Shown here in pieces: positions 36,001 through 46,537 of a stretch of 64,000 bases of DNA; within the stretch, counting starts at the first letter, position 1; each line of letters starts with the position of its first letter. A program made the position numbers and the translations under genes. The stretch lies in contig WNNJ02000854.1 of the NCBI GenBank assembly GCA_012934845.2, positions 62,001-126,000 of the forward strand. The letters run 5' to 3'. The notes beneath the pieces were generated by a model that saw only the letters and a list, made by a program, of their open reading frames with translations, had not been told where the DNA came from and made no database searches. The DNA is from Pomphorhynchus laevis. Lineage: Eukaryota; Acanthocephala; Palaeacanthocephala; Echinorhynchida; Pomphorhynchidae.

Positions 36001-36500
36001 TTGAAATGAACCCAAGATCTTTTATTAAGGCGGATTGTTCAGGTACACTGAGTGTACATGGGCCATTTCGGAATTAGTCTTATTTTCCAAGATAGGTCCC
36101 CCTGAGCAAATACTAAGGTTTCTAAAGCTCATCATCTCGAGATTACATTCAATCGTCCGCCTTGACTGGACTCTCAGGTGTGTGAGACCCTATGTGGTTC
36201 AGCCTGAATGGGACGCGTTGGTGTATGCTGAAGGGTGCTGATCTACCCAGTCAGTTCTAATAGAGACCAGAATTGTGGATCTGGACAATGTCATTGACCG
36301 GAAATTTGGTCGTTGTTGTTTTTATTTGTTTCATATTTGGTGCATGATTGTTTTTCCATAAAAACTTATCTCTATCCATCTAGTATTTTGTAAAACTTGT
36401 AAAACCTGACGATGATAGCAAAAACCATTAAAAAAGAATTTTCTGAAAAATAAATTATCCTGATTTCTTTAAAATTATTAATTCAAAATCAGTAAAATAT

Positions 36501-36831
36501 ATTTGATCGTTTAATTTAAATTAAAAAAATGAAAGTTCTAAAGGCGGCAGTTAAATACAAAAGACGATACTTAGAATGATCAAAAGTAACTGTACAACGT
36601 CTCAATACAGCATCTACTGTAGAAGGAAAAACCAAGCCATATCAATATTACAACTCGAAAGAAAAGTAATGCTTGGAAATTTGAGACAATATGCAAAATT
36701 ACAAAAGTATTTAATATCGAGTATTTAAACAATTGGGATAGCTTATAAATAAAGCCTGCGCAACAAGACTAATTTAAATTGATTTCTGTATTTTGTACTG
36801 CAATATTAGCTAATATAAAAATAGTGACAGC
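36501..36831. other. AT-rich spacer
   Basis: No coding or repeat feature recognised between the LINE B 3' end and the small foldback repeat. Confidence 0.4.
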
Positions 36832-36943
36832 ATGTTATTTGAGCTCTTCAAAAGTATAAATTATTAATTATTTAAAATTAATTATTTAAAATATCAACTA
36901 TTAAAAATTAATAATTTTTACTTTTGAAGAGCTCAAATAACAT
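36832..36943. repeat. Small foldback repeat with perfect 25-bp inverted ends
   Basis: 36832-36856 (starts ATGTTATTTGAGCTCTTC) is the exact reverse complement of 36919-36943. The 62-bp A/T interior continues partly complementary (AAATTATTAATT / AATTAATAATTTTT), so the 112-bp unit can form one long hairpin. There is no ORF. It fits a tiny MITE or a palindromic duplication. Confidence 0.75.
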
Positions 36944-37544
36944 TTCGAGAATTAGATGGCAATGCCAAAGTTAACCTTTAATTATGCCGACACAAAATTT
37001 AACAAAATTATTAACTAGTTTTAATTATTAATATAACTTATTTTTCAAACCAAATATTTCTAATTATTACAAAATAAATTAAATAACTTATAAAAAAATT
37101 GAATGCTAATGGCCGACCTTGGCCTTTTTAACGAGGCTAAATCTGCGAGCATTAACTCAAAGGAGACACATGATACTATCTGTAATACTACATCACCCAG
37201 CTGCGTACTGCGAAATCCAAGGCGACATTGTTTGATGAAATTAGTTGCATAGATAAAAAAAACATTAAAAGTAGAAAACACTGTGGAACAAATTTGCTGT
37301 GTTATATTATTCGGTTTATCCCTTCATACGAAAGATATAAACTTATTTAGGTTATGGATTAATCATCCCCTTAGTAAATTCTGGAGTACTTTCATGATAC
37401 TCGAATACATTAGATTCGTGTATAAAAATGTGGAATTATGGGTGACTTATGACTAAGCTTATGTAGATAAAATGCAAGCGTTGAAGTACTAGCGTATCAA
37501 ATGTCTGCTAAAGAAACCTAACAAATCTTATATAGTATAGCTTA
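36944..37544. other. AT-rich spacer, no feature recognised
   Basis: A 73-codon minus-strand frame (37060-37281) has no recognisable domain. Nothing else supported. Confidence 0.4.
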
Positions 37545-37986
37545 ATAATATATTTATTTAACGTGGCAAATGCGTGCCACGAAAAAAAGCAAACAGATAA
37601 ATTGTTAAAATTGGATTGGATTTGGATTTAAAGCACGGTAGGAATGTTAATTGGCGTATATGAATGGGCTGATAATATCACGAGAGAAGAGCAGTCACAA
37701 CGAAGGAGCGGAGTCAAAAGAGGTAGAGTAGTTTGGAACATGTAAAAGAAGGAAATTGCGGGAGTGCAAAGAACAGTAATAAGGACGAGAATTATCAAGA
37801 AAAGGAAGGTTGAAAAATGAAGGGGTATGAAGAACTACAAGGTGAAATCAATTAGACGAATTTAAGCACGTAAACAAATGGTAGGCAAATCGAGATAAGT
37901 AAGATGGTGGGATGTATGATCATAACGACGAAGAAGGATGAGAATTCGAACGGTAGCGTTGGCGATGCATTATAGGGGAAGAAGAG
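37545..37986 (-). mobile_element. Older LINE family A copy, 3' part (split by copy at 37987)
   Basis: The reverse complement matches the end of LINE A: the CGTGGCACGCATTTGCCACG tail region (37562-37581 on the plus strand), then the ORF2 C-terminus back to the point equal to 41988 of the full copy (GAGGATGAGAATTCG-type sequence, diverged). Its other half lies at 42469-42905. The two halves abut at exactly the same element coordinate, so the full-length copy inserted into it. Confidence 0.8.
37982..37986. repeat. Target-site duplication AAGAG (left) of LINE A copy 1
   Basis: Matches 42469-42473. Rejoining the older copy with a single AAGAG restores the family sequence GGAAGAAGAGTGGATTT. Confidence 0.7.
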
Positions 37987-38024
37987 ATCTAAAGTAAATA
38001 CATTTGAGATCTAAAGTAAATACA

Positions 38025-38148
38025 TTCCAGATTATTCCTGTCAGTTCCAGATTATTCCTGTCAGTTCCAGATTATTCCTGTCAGTTCCAGATTATTCCTG
38101 TCAGTTCCAGATTATTCCTGTCAGTTCCAGATTATTCCTGTCAGTTCC
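38025..38148 (+). repeat. 20-bp tandem repeats in the LINE A 5' leader
   Basis: Six consecutive copies of TTCCAGATTATTCCTGTCAG, essentially identical. They are preceded by two copies of GAGATCTAAAGTAAATACATT (about 37985-38026) and followed by CCGCTCGCTACGCTCGCGG. They end 45 bp before the ORF1 ATG. By analogy with monomer arrays of other LINE leaders they may be promoter units; this is inference. Confidence 0.85.
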
Positions 38149-38193
38149 GCTCGCTACGCTCGCGGATTGAGCTCAATCTATCGATAAAAGGTC

Positions 38194-39515
38194 ATGCCTA
38201 AAAAAGCGCGATCTCAGATCCCTGTTCCTGATCAACAATCTTCCACATCTAAATGCAATGATGGTTATACCAGCTTTGAAGTTGGATGCGATTCCAAAGA
38301 TTGCGATGTATGGACACTTGTTCGTGTTAAAATATCCGACCACTCAGTGTATAAACTTAAACATTTCACTTGCGGTTTTTGTACATCAGTACGACTACTA
38401 CAGTTATCCTGCTCATCTACTCCTGTATCACACACTACCACTCAGACCAATGCTGTTTTAGATGTTTCCCTCGCATCAACACCTGACTTCGCATCATATA
38501 ATCCCATTATTGAACCTACTCTCTCACACACTCCTCGTTCAACTACGTACCAAACTTCCATTAATCTTTCTCATTCTAACAATGCTAACGGCAAAGCTTT
38601 TCATCTCGTACCTCCTCTTTCCTATTCCTCCCCCAATCTAAATAAATCTCAAACTTCTTTATTCTCCTCACGAACTCCTTACTCGACCCCCTGTATCACC
38701 TCTCAATAATTTACACCCTTCCATCAAAATCATTTCCAGTAACATTTCCGATCAACTAATTCAACACTCCATTCCTGTCACTCATGCCCCAACCTATTTT
38801 AATTCTCCTTACTCTACCTCCCACGTAACACTTCCCAATAAGTTACATCCTTCATTTAAAATCATATCCAGTCACATCTCTGATCAACCGATTCAACACC
38901 CCGCTCCTGTCACACTTGCTCCAACCAATATTAATTCTTTATCAAGCACCCTGTCATTTCCACTTCTATCTGCTCATCTACCTCGACTCCAACCAGCTCT
39001 GTCCGTCCACCACTTCCACGAAATCGTTTTCCTTCGCGCGATCGCTGTATAATCATATCAAACTTAAAGCTTTCCGAATCTGCTTCTCCACAATCTCGCC
39101 TCGATGATGATGTATCTGCTTTCAGGTCTATCCTAGCAACCATTCTTCCTGATGATAACCCATCACTCTTCAATAATATCGCTCCTGTATCCTTTATTCG
39201 TTTAAACAAATCCACTAAATCAAATCATCTCAGTCCTCCACTCTTAAAAATCGTTTTCCGACATAGTTCACATGCCTCTTCGGTACTCTCCCAACGTTTT
39301 AAACTTCTTACCACTTCATCTACTTGCCGTATCTTTCCTGACCGCTCCCTTCTGATATTGCCCAGCTCAATTTAGCTCGCATTGAAAAACATCGACGTGA
39401 AACAAACGGCGAGTCATCCTTATCTATACGTAAAATCAACGGAAATTTTCACGTTCTTCACACAAGGCCAAAAATTCGATGGCGTCCCATCTCTCCCCCT
39501 TGTCTTCTTCGCTAG
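38194..39515 (+). pseudogene. LINE family A ORF1 with PHD-like zinc finger, frameshifted
   Basis: Begins MPKKARSQIPVPDQQSSTSK. Residues about 20-65 form a Cys/His cluster: CNDGY, GCDSKDCDVW, a histidine at KISDH, KHFTCGFC. This resembles the PHD finger of many CR1/L2 ORF1 proteins. A Ser/Thr/Pro-rich linker follows with a tandem 44-codon duplication (38711 and 38843, both starting LHPS). The C-terminal part has RDRCIIISNLKLSESAS, then PVSFIRLNK and PPLLKIVFRHSS, like the RNA-binding C-terminal domain of L2-type ORF1. It ends RKINGNFHVLHTRPKIRW at 39515. The first frame closes at 38709 and at least two frameshifts follow. Confidence 0.65.
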
Positions 39516-42390
39516 TCGATCTCGCTCCTAAGCATACTTTTCGTCTTAGTCTATTCAATACTCGCTCCATTCTTCATAAAGCTGATATGCTTCTCGATAT
39601 CTTCGATCAATTATCTATCGATATTCTCTGCATTACCGAATCCTGGCACACTGACTCCAACGATCTTGCTATTCGTCGTCTATGTCGCTCTGGTTGTTCT
39701 CTAGTTGAATCAGCTCGTCAAATTACATCTCATACATCTACTGCGTCTAACCATGGCGGTATTGTTGCCATTGCTCGTCACCCAATGTCTTTACGTAAAA
39801 TCAACGTTAACATCCGTTACACCTCGTTCGAATTACTCATATGCAGATTATCAACGCCTTTCTCTCTGGAACTTGTGATTGTATACCGTCCAGGTTCAGT
39901 TGCCCCATCACGTATCTTCTTTAACGACCTTGCAGATCTAATGTCTCACTGTTCATTGTCTTATACTCCTTCTTTTGTTCTCGGTGACTTTAACATTCGT
40001 CTTGATCGCCCGTCTGACTCTGACTCTATCACTTTAACTAATCTTTTTTTCTGATTTTAACTATAAATTACTTTCAACAAGCCCAACTCATATTCTCGGC
40101 GGTGCTCTCGACATCATTGCTGTTCCTAACTGCTTCAATGACTATACCTCCTTGTCAATTACTGATCCTGGTTTGTCCGATCATTTCCTTGTCACTCTTA
40201 CTCTTACTCGTCCCATCCTCCTTCTCCGCCTTTACCATTATCTACACCAAGTCGACCCTGGAAGCTTCTCGATATCCCTATTCTCTGCACAGCCTTACTC
40301 AATTCTTCACTCTTTTCACTTCCTCTTAACTATCTCTCTCCCGATGATCTCTGCATTCTGTTTGATTCTGAACTTACGTCGATCCTCAATAACCTTCTAC
40401 CTAGTCGACTTCGACGTTCCCAGCGCTTGCGCCATGCTCCCTGGTTCGATTCTGACTGTAGTCTTTCTAAGCGTCGACTCCGTCACTCTTTTCGTATGTA
40501 TAAACGCTTTCTTAAACGTTCACCCAACTCACTCCCTCCAAATCTTCGTGATTCCTACTTTTCTCAACGCCGTTCACATCTCATTCTTATACGTACTAAA
40601 CGTACTCTCTTTTGGCGAAATCAACTCGAGTCATCTTCCAACTCGAAATCTCATTGGAAAATCTTAAACTCAATTCTTTCACGATCATCTACCCCTTGTA
40701 ATATAAATCCTGATGAATTTTCTTCTTATCTACAAACTAAGCTATCTAATTTACTTTCCCTACTACCCATAGCCCCCTTGTACCCACTCTTATCTTTAAA
40801 TACTTCCCTCCCAGAACTATTCCACCTTCTTCCCGTTTCGTCTGATGAAGTTTCTTCGGTTCTGCTGTCATTACCTAATAAAACCTCTCCTTCTGACCCA
40901 ATTCCCACTCACTTACTTAAAAATATCTGCACTTTTATCTTACCCTTCCTAACCACATTGTTCAACTCGTCCATCCGTAGCTGTACATTTCCTTCCATCT
41001 GGAAATGCGCCACTGTTCGTCCTATCATCAAAAAGCAATCTCTCGACTCTTCACTACCATCTTCGTACCGTCCAATCTCACTTCTCCCAACCCTCTCTAA
41101 ACTCCTTGAGCGTCTTGTTCTTAAGCAAGTTAATACATATCTCTATTCCTCTAACTTATTTCCTCCCTTCCAAGCCGCTTTTCGCTCTAATTACTCTACC
41201 GAAATTGCATGTCTTAAAGTTTATAACGACTTACTCATATCGCGCGATCATAAATTATGTAGTGTCATAGTTTTCTCTTGATCTATCGTCTGCTTTTGAC
41301 ATCGTCGATCACTCGATTCTTCTCCATCGCCTTCGTCATGATTATGGCTTCTCTTTACCCACTGTATCATGGTTTTCTTCATATCTATCAAACCGTACAT
41401 TTCGCGTATATTCTAACTCTTCTCTCTCCCATCCTTCGTCCATTCCGTCCGGTGTTCCACAAGGCTCCGTATTAGGCCCTATACTTTTCTCTCTTCTTCT
41501 TGGTGATTTGTCTTCGATTTCTCATAAATTTAACTTCCATGTTATGCAATATGCTGATGACATTCTCATCTATGCTCATGCACCTGTTTATCGTATTCAC
41601 GATCTTAGTGTTTCCGCTTCGGACTGTCTTGTCTCAATTTCCAATCATCTTTCTTCCCTTCGCCTTTCTCTGAATCCTGATAAATCCAAAATTATGTGGA
41701 TCCTACCTCGACGCCTCGGCTTCGAACCTCCCTCCGTATCATTAAATTCTACAATTCTTCCTATCGTTGATAATCTCGTTTTCCTAGGCTTCCATTTTGA
41801 CAACCGACTTTCACTTAAACCTTTCGTTAGAGATAAAGTACGCTCATCTACCTTGATACTCCGCAACCTCCGTCAAGTTCGTAGATTGATCGATTTCCCT
41901 TCTTGTATGACTCTCATATCATCTCTCCTTTTTTCTAGACTCGATTATTGTCTTAGTCTATTTTCCAACTCACCTAAATCCACTCTTCTTCCCCTACAAC
42001 GCATCGTCAACGCAGCTGTCCGAATTCTCCTCCGTCTTCGTCGTTTTGATCATACATCCTACCATCTTGCTTCTCTCGATTTGCCTACAATTTATTGTCG
42101 TGTTCAAATTCGTCTTCTTATCGTTGCTTTCCGCCTTGTAACTTTTCATACCCCTTCATTTCTCAACCTTCCTTTTCTTGATAATTCTCGTCCTGTTTAC
42201 TGTTCCTTGCGTTCCTGTAATTCCCTTCTTTTACATGTCCCAAACTACTCTACCTCCTTTGGACTCCGCTCCTTCCTGGTGGCTGCTCCTCTATCGTGGA
42301 ATCATCTGCCCATTCATATACGCCAATCAACTTCCCTGCAGTGCTTCAAACGACAAATCCGATCCCATTTTAACAATTTATCCGCTTGAC
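39479..42390 (+). pseudogene. LINE family A ORF2 (endonuclease-reverse transcriptase), frameshifted
   Basis: The ATG at 39479 lies 37 nt inside the end of ORF1. Endonuclease: LFNTRSILHKADML, DILCITESWHTDS, FELLICRLSTPF, IVYRPGS, FVLGDFNIRLDRPSDS, then (after a frameshift near 40050) SLSITDPGLSDHFLVTLTL. RT: frame 40427-41281 with motifs up to NDLLISRD, then a frameshift near 41280 before LSSAFDIVDHSI, another before SSISHKFNFHVMQYADDIL (41508-42389), which is open to the stop and ends FKRQIRSHFNNLSA. About 960 codons in all. It nicks and reverse transcribes target DNA when intact. Confidence 0.88.
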
Positions 42391-42418
42391 TTTTTCATTT
42401 TTGTTTGTGGACTTGTAA

Positions 42419-42435
42419 GCGTACAGCTTGTACGC
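42419..42435 (+). other. LINE A 3' hairpin (copy 1)
   Basis: GCGTAC-AGCTT-GTACGC forms a perfect 6-bp stem, followed by ATTTGCCACATTAAATAAAT and the ATT tail. In copy 2 (47186-47201) the stem is GCGTGC/GCACGC, a paired A-T to G-C change. Likely recognised by the RT; inference. Confidence 0.7.
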
Positions 42436-42468
42436 ATTTGCCACATTAAATAAATTTGTATTATTATT

Positions 42469-42905
42469 AAGAGTGGATTTAGGTGAGTTGGAAAATAGAC
42501 TAAGACAGTAATCAAGTCTTGAGAATAAGAGAGTAGATATGAGAATCATACAAGAAGAGAAATTGACCAATCTAAGAATTTGACGGTAGTTGCGGAGTAT
42601 CAAGGTAGTTGAGCGTATTTGTTCCCGAACAAAATGTTTGAGTGCAAGTAGTTTGTCGAAATGAAAGTCTAGGAAAACGAGATTATCAACGAAAAAAAGA
42701 ATTGTAGAAGTTAATAATACGGAGGGAGGTTCTAAGCCGGTCCGTCGATAAAGGATCCACTTTATTTTGGTTTTATTAGGATTCAGAGTAAGACGAAGAG
42801 AAGAAATATGATTAGAAATTGAGGCAATACAGTTAGAAGCAGAAACGCTAAGATCATGAGTACGATAAACTGGTGCCTGAGCATAGATGAGAATGTCAAA
42901 TTATG
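42469..42905 (-). mobile_element. Older LINE family A copy, internal part (other half of 37545-37986)
   Basis: Reverse complement of ORF2 positions equivalent to about 41545-41990 of copy 1, running from ACTCTTAATAATAATAC-side AAGAGTGGATTTAGGTG back to GAGCATAGATGAGAATGTC (the YADDILIYAH region). 5'-truncated at about 42905. With the left half it forms a single older minus-strand insertion of about 870 bp. Confidence 0.85.
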
Positions 42906-44552
42906 GTAAGGGATTTGGTTCTTGAATTCAAATGTCTCAAGAACAGCACTTAGATTAGGCTTAATTGCTACCCCATTTTAAACGTTTGAAAATTACTTTG
43001 CTATAATATCTAGTATAGAGTTGTTTGGAATAAACGAAAGACTACTTATTTTACATGTCAACGTTTGGTCATATCAGAAGGGTCCCGCCATTTCGTACGC
43101 GTATGGCATGACGGAATTCTGTCTTCGTGATAATGAATACTTAGGTAACTGACAGTAATGTATTCATACGCTATGTTTCTGTTTGCATGATTTAGAATGA
43201 TCAAGCTTTGGGGCGATAAAATTCTTCAGTTTAACTTTTAACTTATTGCATTTAGTTGTGCATTTTTTAAATGCATAACTCCGATGCTGGAATATTATTT
43301 GAACATCATCAATTTTCAAACTTTGAAGAATATCTTCTTTGATACCCGCATAAAAACCATTCCACCTTTCACCTCGCAATCGGTTGGCGGGGTATCATAT
43401 TATAGGTAACGATATAAACATCAAAACTCACAATCCCGGCGTTTACGGATTGATTTCGAGACATGGATATTACCAACATCGACCTATTACGATAATATAT
43501 GGGATTTTTCGCTTCATATACTATCCAAAATTATGACTTGACTGATTTTAAATTTGCTAAGCTATAGAAAGGTAATATTTAACCCAAGATGACATTAACC
43601 CATAATGCTATGGTTCGCATCATCGAAGTACCATCGCCACATAGCATAAGGAATTTCTCTCGCAGAACTTTTGACATTGCATAAACAGCCATCGCGGATG
43701 TTTTATAGTTTAAACCCTTCGAACGTAGACTATACCCACCTCACCTAACACCAACTCTAGCGTCGAAGGATGTACATTACACAGTGCACAGGAAATAAAG
43801 GGTAGATAAATTCTTTGGTCTGTGCAAGTGTTCTGAGCGAGTAAATTATATAAAAATGAATAGACGTAGACGCGTAAGCCTTGTAAATCGAAAAGAATGC
43901 ATATAAGTTAAATTATCCATATTGTGATGTAGACAGTTGAACGCTATCAGCATATTGCAAATGAAACTGAATCAATCCGTCTGATTGATTTGCAATCAAA
44001 CAATTGTTTGATTTGCAAACAATCCGTCTTGCGACGTTACAGATTCTAAAAGATCTGATTCAATTATATTTTCTTAATATTGAAAATAATTTGTTTGCAA
44101 TAAACGCATCCAACAAAATAAACTTAAGTATTCGGAGGATATTCAAATTTTGACCCCTTCCTGATTGGCAAGCGCAACCGTAAGTTTGTCCACAAGCACG
44201 GACTATGTAATTATCATCTAAAGCTGAACATCGAACAGAATGATGTTTTACCGTTTTTGCAAGTGGATAATTAAGAATAACATCTGGATGAATATAGGCT
44301 GCTTTTGGATGTTTTCCATTAAATTAAGTTTATCACATTCAATATAGTTGGGCTTAGGACTATATCTAAAATGCCTGTTAGTAATTTCTCTCAATTACTA
44401 ACTCTAATATATTGTCCGGTAAACTCTGCAAACAAAAATTTTCAATTCAATGGATTATATAGCCTACTTATGTGAAGTGATTATTTTAAATTATTTCATT
44501 CCGGTAAATACTGAATCGAAAACGTCATCGTTTTATGAAATGATAAATTAAC
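42906..44552. other. Spacer between LINE clusters
   Basis: No recognisable gene. Minus-strand frames at 43164-43379 and around 43640-43860 were read but match nothing known. GATTTGCAATCAAACAATTG-type palindromic sequence occurs near 43978-44026. Confidence 0.4.
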
Positions 44553-44845
44553 TATTGCCTTACAATAGCCGGCATGAGATTCTGAATGCGCAATCTTCAA
44601 AGACGAGTCGGAACTCATGTGATATGTGCTTGATTTGAAAGGATTTACATGATCATCATCATGCTTTGTCCGGCATGATTCGTATTCGCTTATGCCGGTA
44701 TTTTCGTGAGCATTCTTTTGTTTGGGAGTATCAGTTAATTGTTCATACGAGAAAACTACAGTTTAACCACCGAACTGTGAAGTCGTTGAATTCACTAAGC
44801 ACTAGTACAGTTGAAACTGAATCGCTGGATAAATTCAAGCATAAC
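44553..44845 (+). mobile_element. LINE family F 3' part, left half (interrupted by LINE A)
   Basis: Same sequence as 55113-55405, encoding the RT C-terminal tail (MIRIRLCRYFREHSFV, then LQFNHRTVKSLNSLSTST and ESLDKFKHN). That 'R...H.F...R......R..N.WNSL...V....SLD.FK' pattern is the end of CR1/BovB/Jockey-type ORF2. The remaining 3' sequence is found beyond the LINE A insertion at 47231-47645. Confidence 0.75.
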
Positions 44846-46537
44846 CAAATCTCCACTGCCCCCACACATATACTTGGTGGGGCACTCGACATCATCGCTG
44901 TCCCCGATCATTTTGCTGCCTACACCTCACTGTCCATCTCTGATCCTGGTCTATCCGATCACTTTCTTATCACCCTTGATCTCACTCGCAACCACACCCC
45001 TCCTCACACACCTACAATCCTACGTCGCCCTTGGAGAAATCTTGACCTCTCCATTCTCCGCTCTGCCTTACTCAAATTGTCTCTATCATTACCCACAATA
45101 ACATATTCATCTCCTCACGATCTCGGCTTTCTTTTCGACTCTGAACTCACATCAACTCTCGATATTCTCTTGCCCTTCAAGTCTCACCAGCACCGTCGCT
45201 TGCACCGTGCCCCATGGTTTGACATCCAATGCCTACTATCACGGCGTCGACTCCGCCATGCTTTTCGAGTCTATCACCGCTCTCTCAGACGTGATTTCAG
45301 CTCGATCACTCCGTCTTTCCGTGATTCCTATCTTGCTCTTCGCCGGTCTCATCTCAACCTACTACGTACCAAATGCAACTCCTTCTGGCAACATAAAATC
45401 ATCACTTCATTCAACTCTAAGACTCTCTGGCATACTTGTAACTCAATCCTTACTCGCTCCTCTTCGCCGTGCAACATCAATGCCAATGATTATTCGTCAT
45501 TTCTCCAGACTAAAGTATCAACGTTGATCTCTCACACCCCGGTCTCCATCCTATACCACTCTGCCCAGTCTACTCTCAACCTTCCGGAACTCTTTCATCT
45601 TATCCCTGTCTCACCTACAGAAGTATCATATGTTCTCATGTCCTTGCCCACCGAAACCTCACCTGCCGATCCCCTGCCTACTCACATATTTAAATCTATA
45701 TGCTCATCGATATCCCCATTTCTCACAACCTTGTTTAACTCGTCCATCCGCAGTCGTATCTTCCCTTCACACTGGAAATCCGCAATCGTTCGTCCCCTCC
45801 TTAAGAAACAATCGCTCGACCCCTCCCTTCCTTCTAGCTATCGCCCCATTTCACTACTACCTACTCTTTCTAAGCTCTTAGAACGCCTCATCTTAATACA
45901 AATCAACGCTTATCTCTCCTCATCCAATCTGTACCCTCCTTTCCAATCCGCTTTCCGCTCTAATCACTCGACAGAAATCGCATGCATAAAAGTGTACAAC
46001 GACTTACTCATTTCTCGAGACAAGGCTCTATATAGTGTTCTCATCTCCCTCGACCTCTCCTCCGCATTCGACATTGTCGACCACTCCGTCCTCCTTTCTC
46101 GCCTTCGTTATGATTACGGCTTTTCTTCCTCCTCCGTAGCATGGTTCGCCTCATATCTATCCGACCGTTCCTTTCGCGTCTGTTCTAATTCATCATCCTC
46201 CCCTCCCATCCCTATTTTTTGCGGGGTCCCACAAGGTTCAGTCCTAGGTCCCCTGCTTTTCTCTCTTCTGCTTGGCGATCTATCTCCGTTTATCAAACCT
46301 TACTCCTTTAAGGTCATGCAATACGCCGATGACATTCTAATCTATGCTCATGCACCCGCACATCGCATACATGATATCGGCATTTCTGCCTCCAACTGTC
46401 TTTCTTCTATCTACAAACGTCTCTCCAATCTCCATCTCGTTCTAAACCCCGAAAAGTCCAAAATAATGTGGATCCTCCCCCGTAAACCAAACATATCTCC
46501 TCCCACTGTATATTTTGTCTCATCGATCATCCCATAG
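44666..46537 (+). pseudogene. Chimeric 623-codon ORF: LINE F tail fused to LINE A ORF2
   Basis: The open frame starts in LINE F (codons 1-60, MSGMIRIRLCRYFREHSFV) and crosses the insertion junction at 44845/44846 without a break. It continues in the correct frame of LINE A ORF2 from the endonuclease C-terminus (SISDPGLSDHFLITLDLTRN) through the whole RT. RT motifs present: SSYRPISLLPTLSKLLERLI, LDLSSAFDIVDHSVL, GVPQGSVLGPLLFSLLLGDL and VMQYADDILIYAHAP. A one-base shift at about 46535 closes it; the RT tail continues in another frame at 46678-47016. The catalytic YADD and GVPQG motifs are intact. It is most likely a by-product of insertion. Confidence 0.8.
44841..44845. repeat. Target-site duplication ATAAC (left) of LINE A copy 2
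   Basis: Repeated at 47231-47235. The paralogous empty site at 55401 has a single ATAAC followed by TTTATGAACGG. Confidence 0.8.

Larger units (their letters stand above)
32460..36500 (+). mobile_element. LINE family B copy, plus strand, near full length
   Basis: The most complete family B copy: ORF1 (32532 to about 33417), ORF2 endonuclease and RT (about 33690-36000) and a 3' untranslated region to about 36500. The 3' end has GTGGTTCAGCCTGAATGGGA (36192) followed by the hairpin GGGT/ACCC, like the other B copies, and ends near AACCTGACGATGATAGC (36404). It lies head to head with the minus-strand B copy that ends at 32467. Both ORFs contain frameshifts and a template-switch scar interrupts ORF2. 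The clade is not certain; the QWN start of ORF2 and the CCHC ORF1 suggest the Jockey/I/R1 assemblage. Confidence 0.8.
37987..42468 (+). mobile_element. LINE family A, full-length L2-like copy (copy 1)
   Basis: A 4482-bp non-LTR retrotransposon with 5' leader tandem repeats, ORF1, ORF2 and a structured 3' end, flanked by the 5-bp duplication AAGAG. ORF2 wording is L2-like within the CR1/L2 group: SSYRPISLLPTLSKLLERL, NLFPPFQAAFRSNYSTEIA, SSAFDIVDHS, YADDILIYAH, and the SRLDYCLSLFSNSPKST plus LPLQRIVNAAVRIL tail. The 3' end is ATTAAATAAATTTGTATTATTATT, a short ATT microsatellite rather than poly(A). The sense strand is rich in C and T and more GC-rich than the flanks. Several frameshifts make it inactive, but the complete structure implies a fairly young insertion. 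Confidence 0.9.

Noticed and set aside
43164-43379. 71-codon lysine-rich minus-strand frame
   Set aside because: No recognisable motif, and it is not supported by splice or promoter signals.
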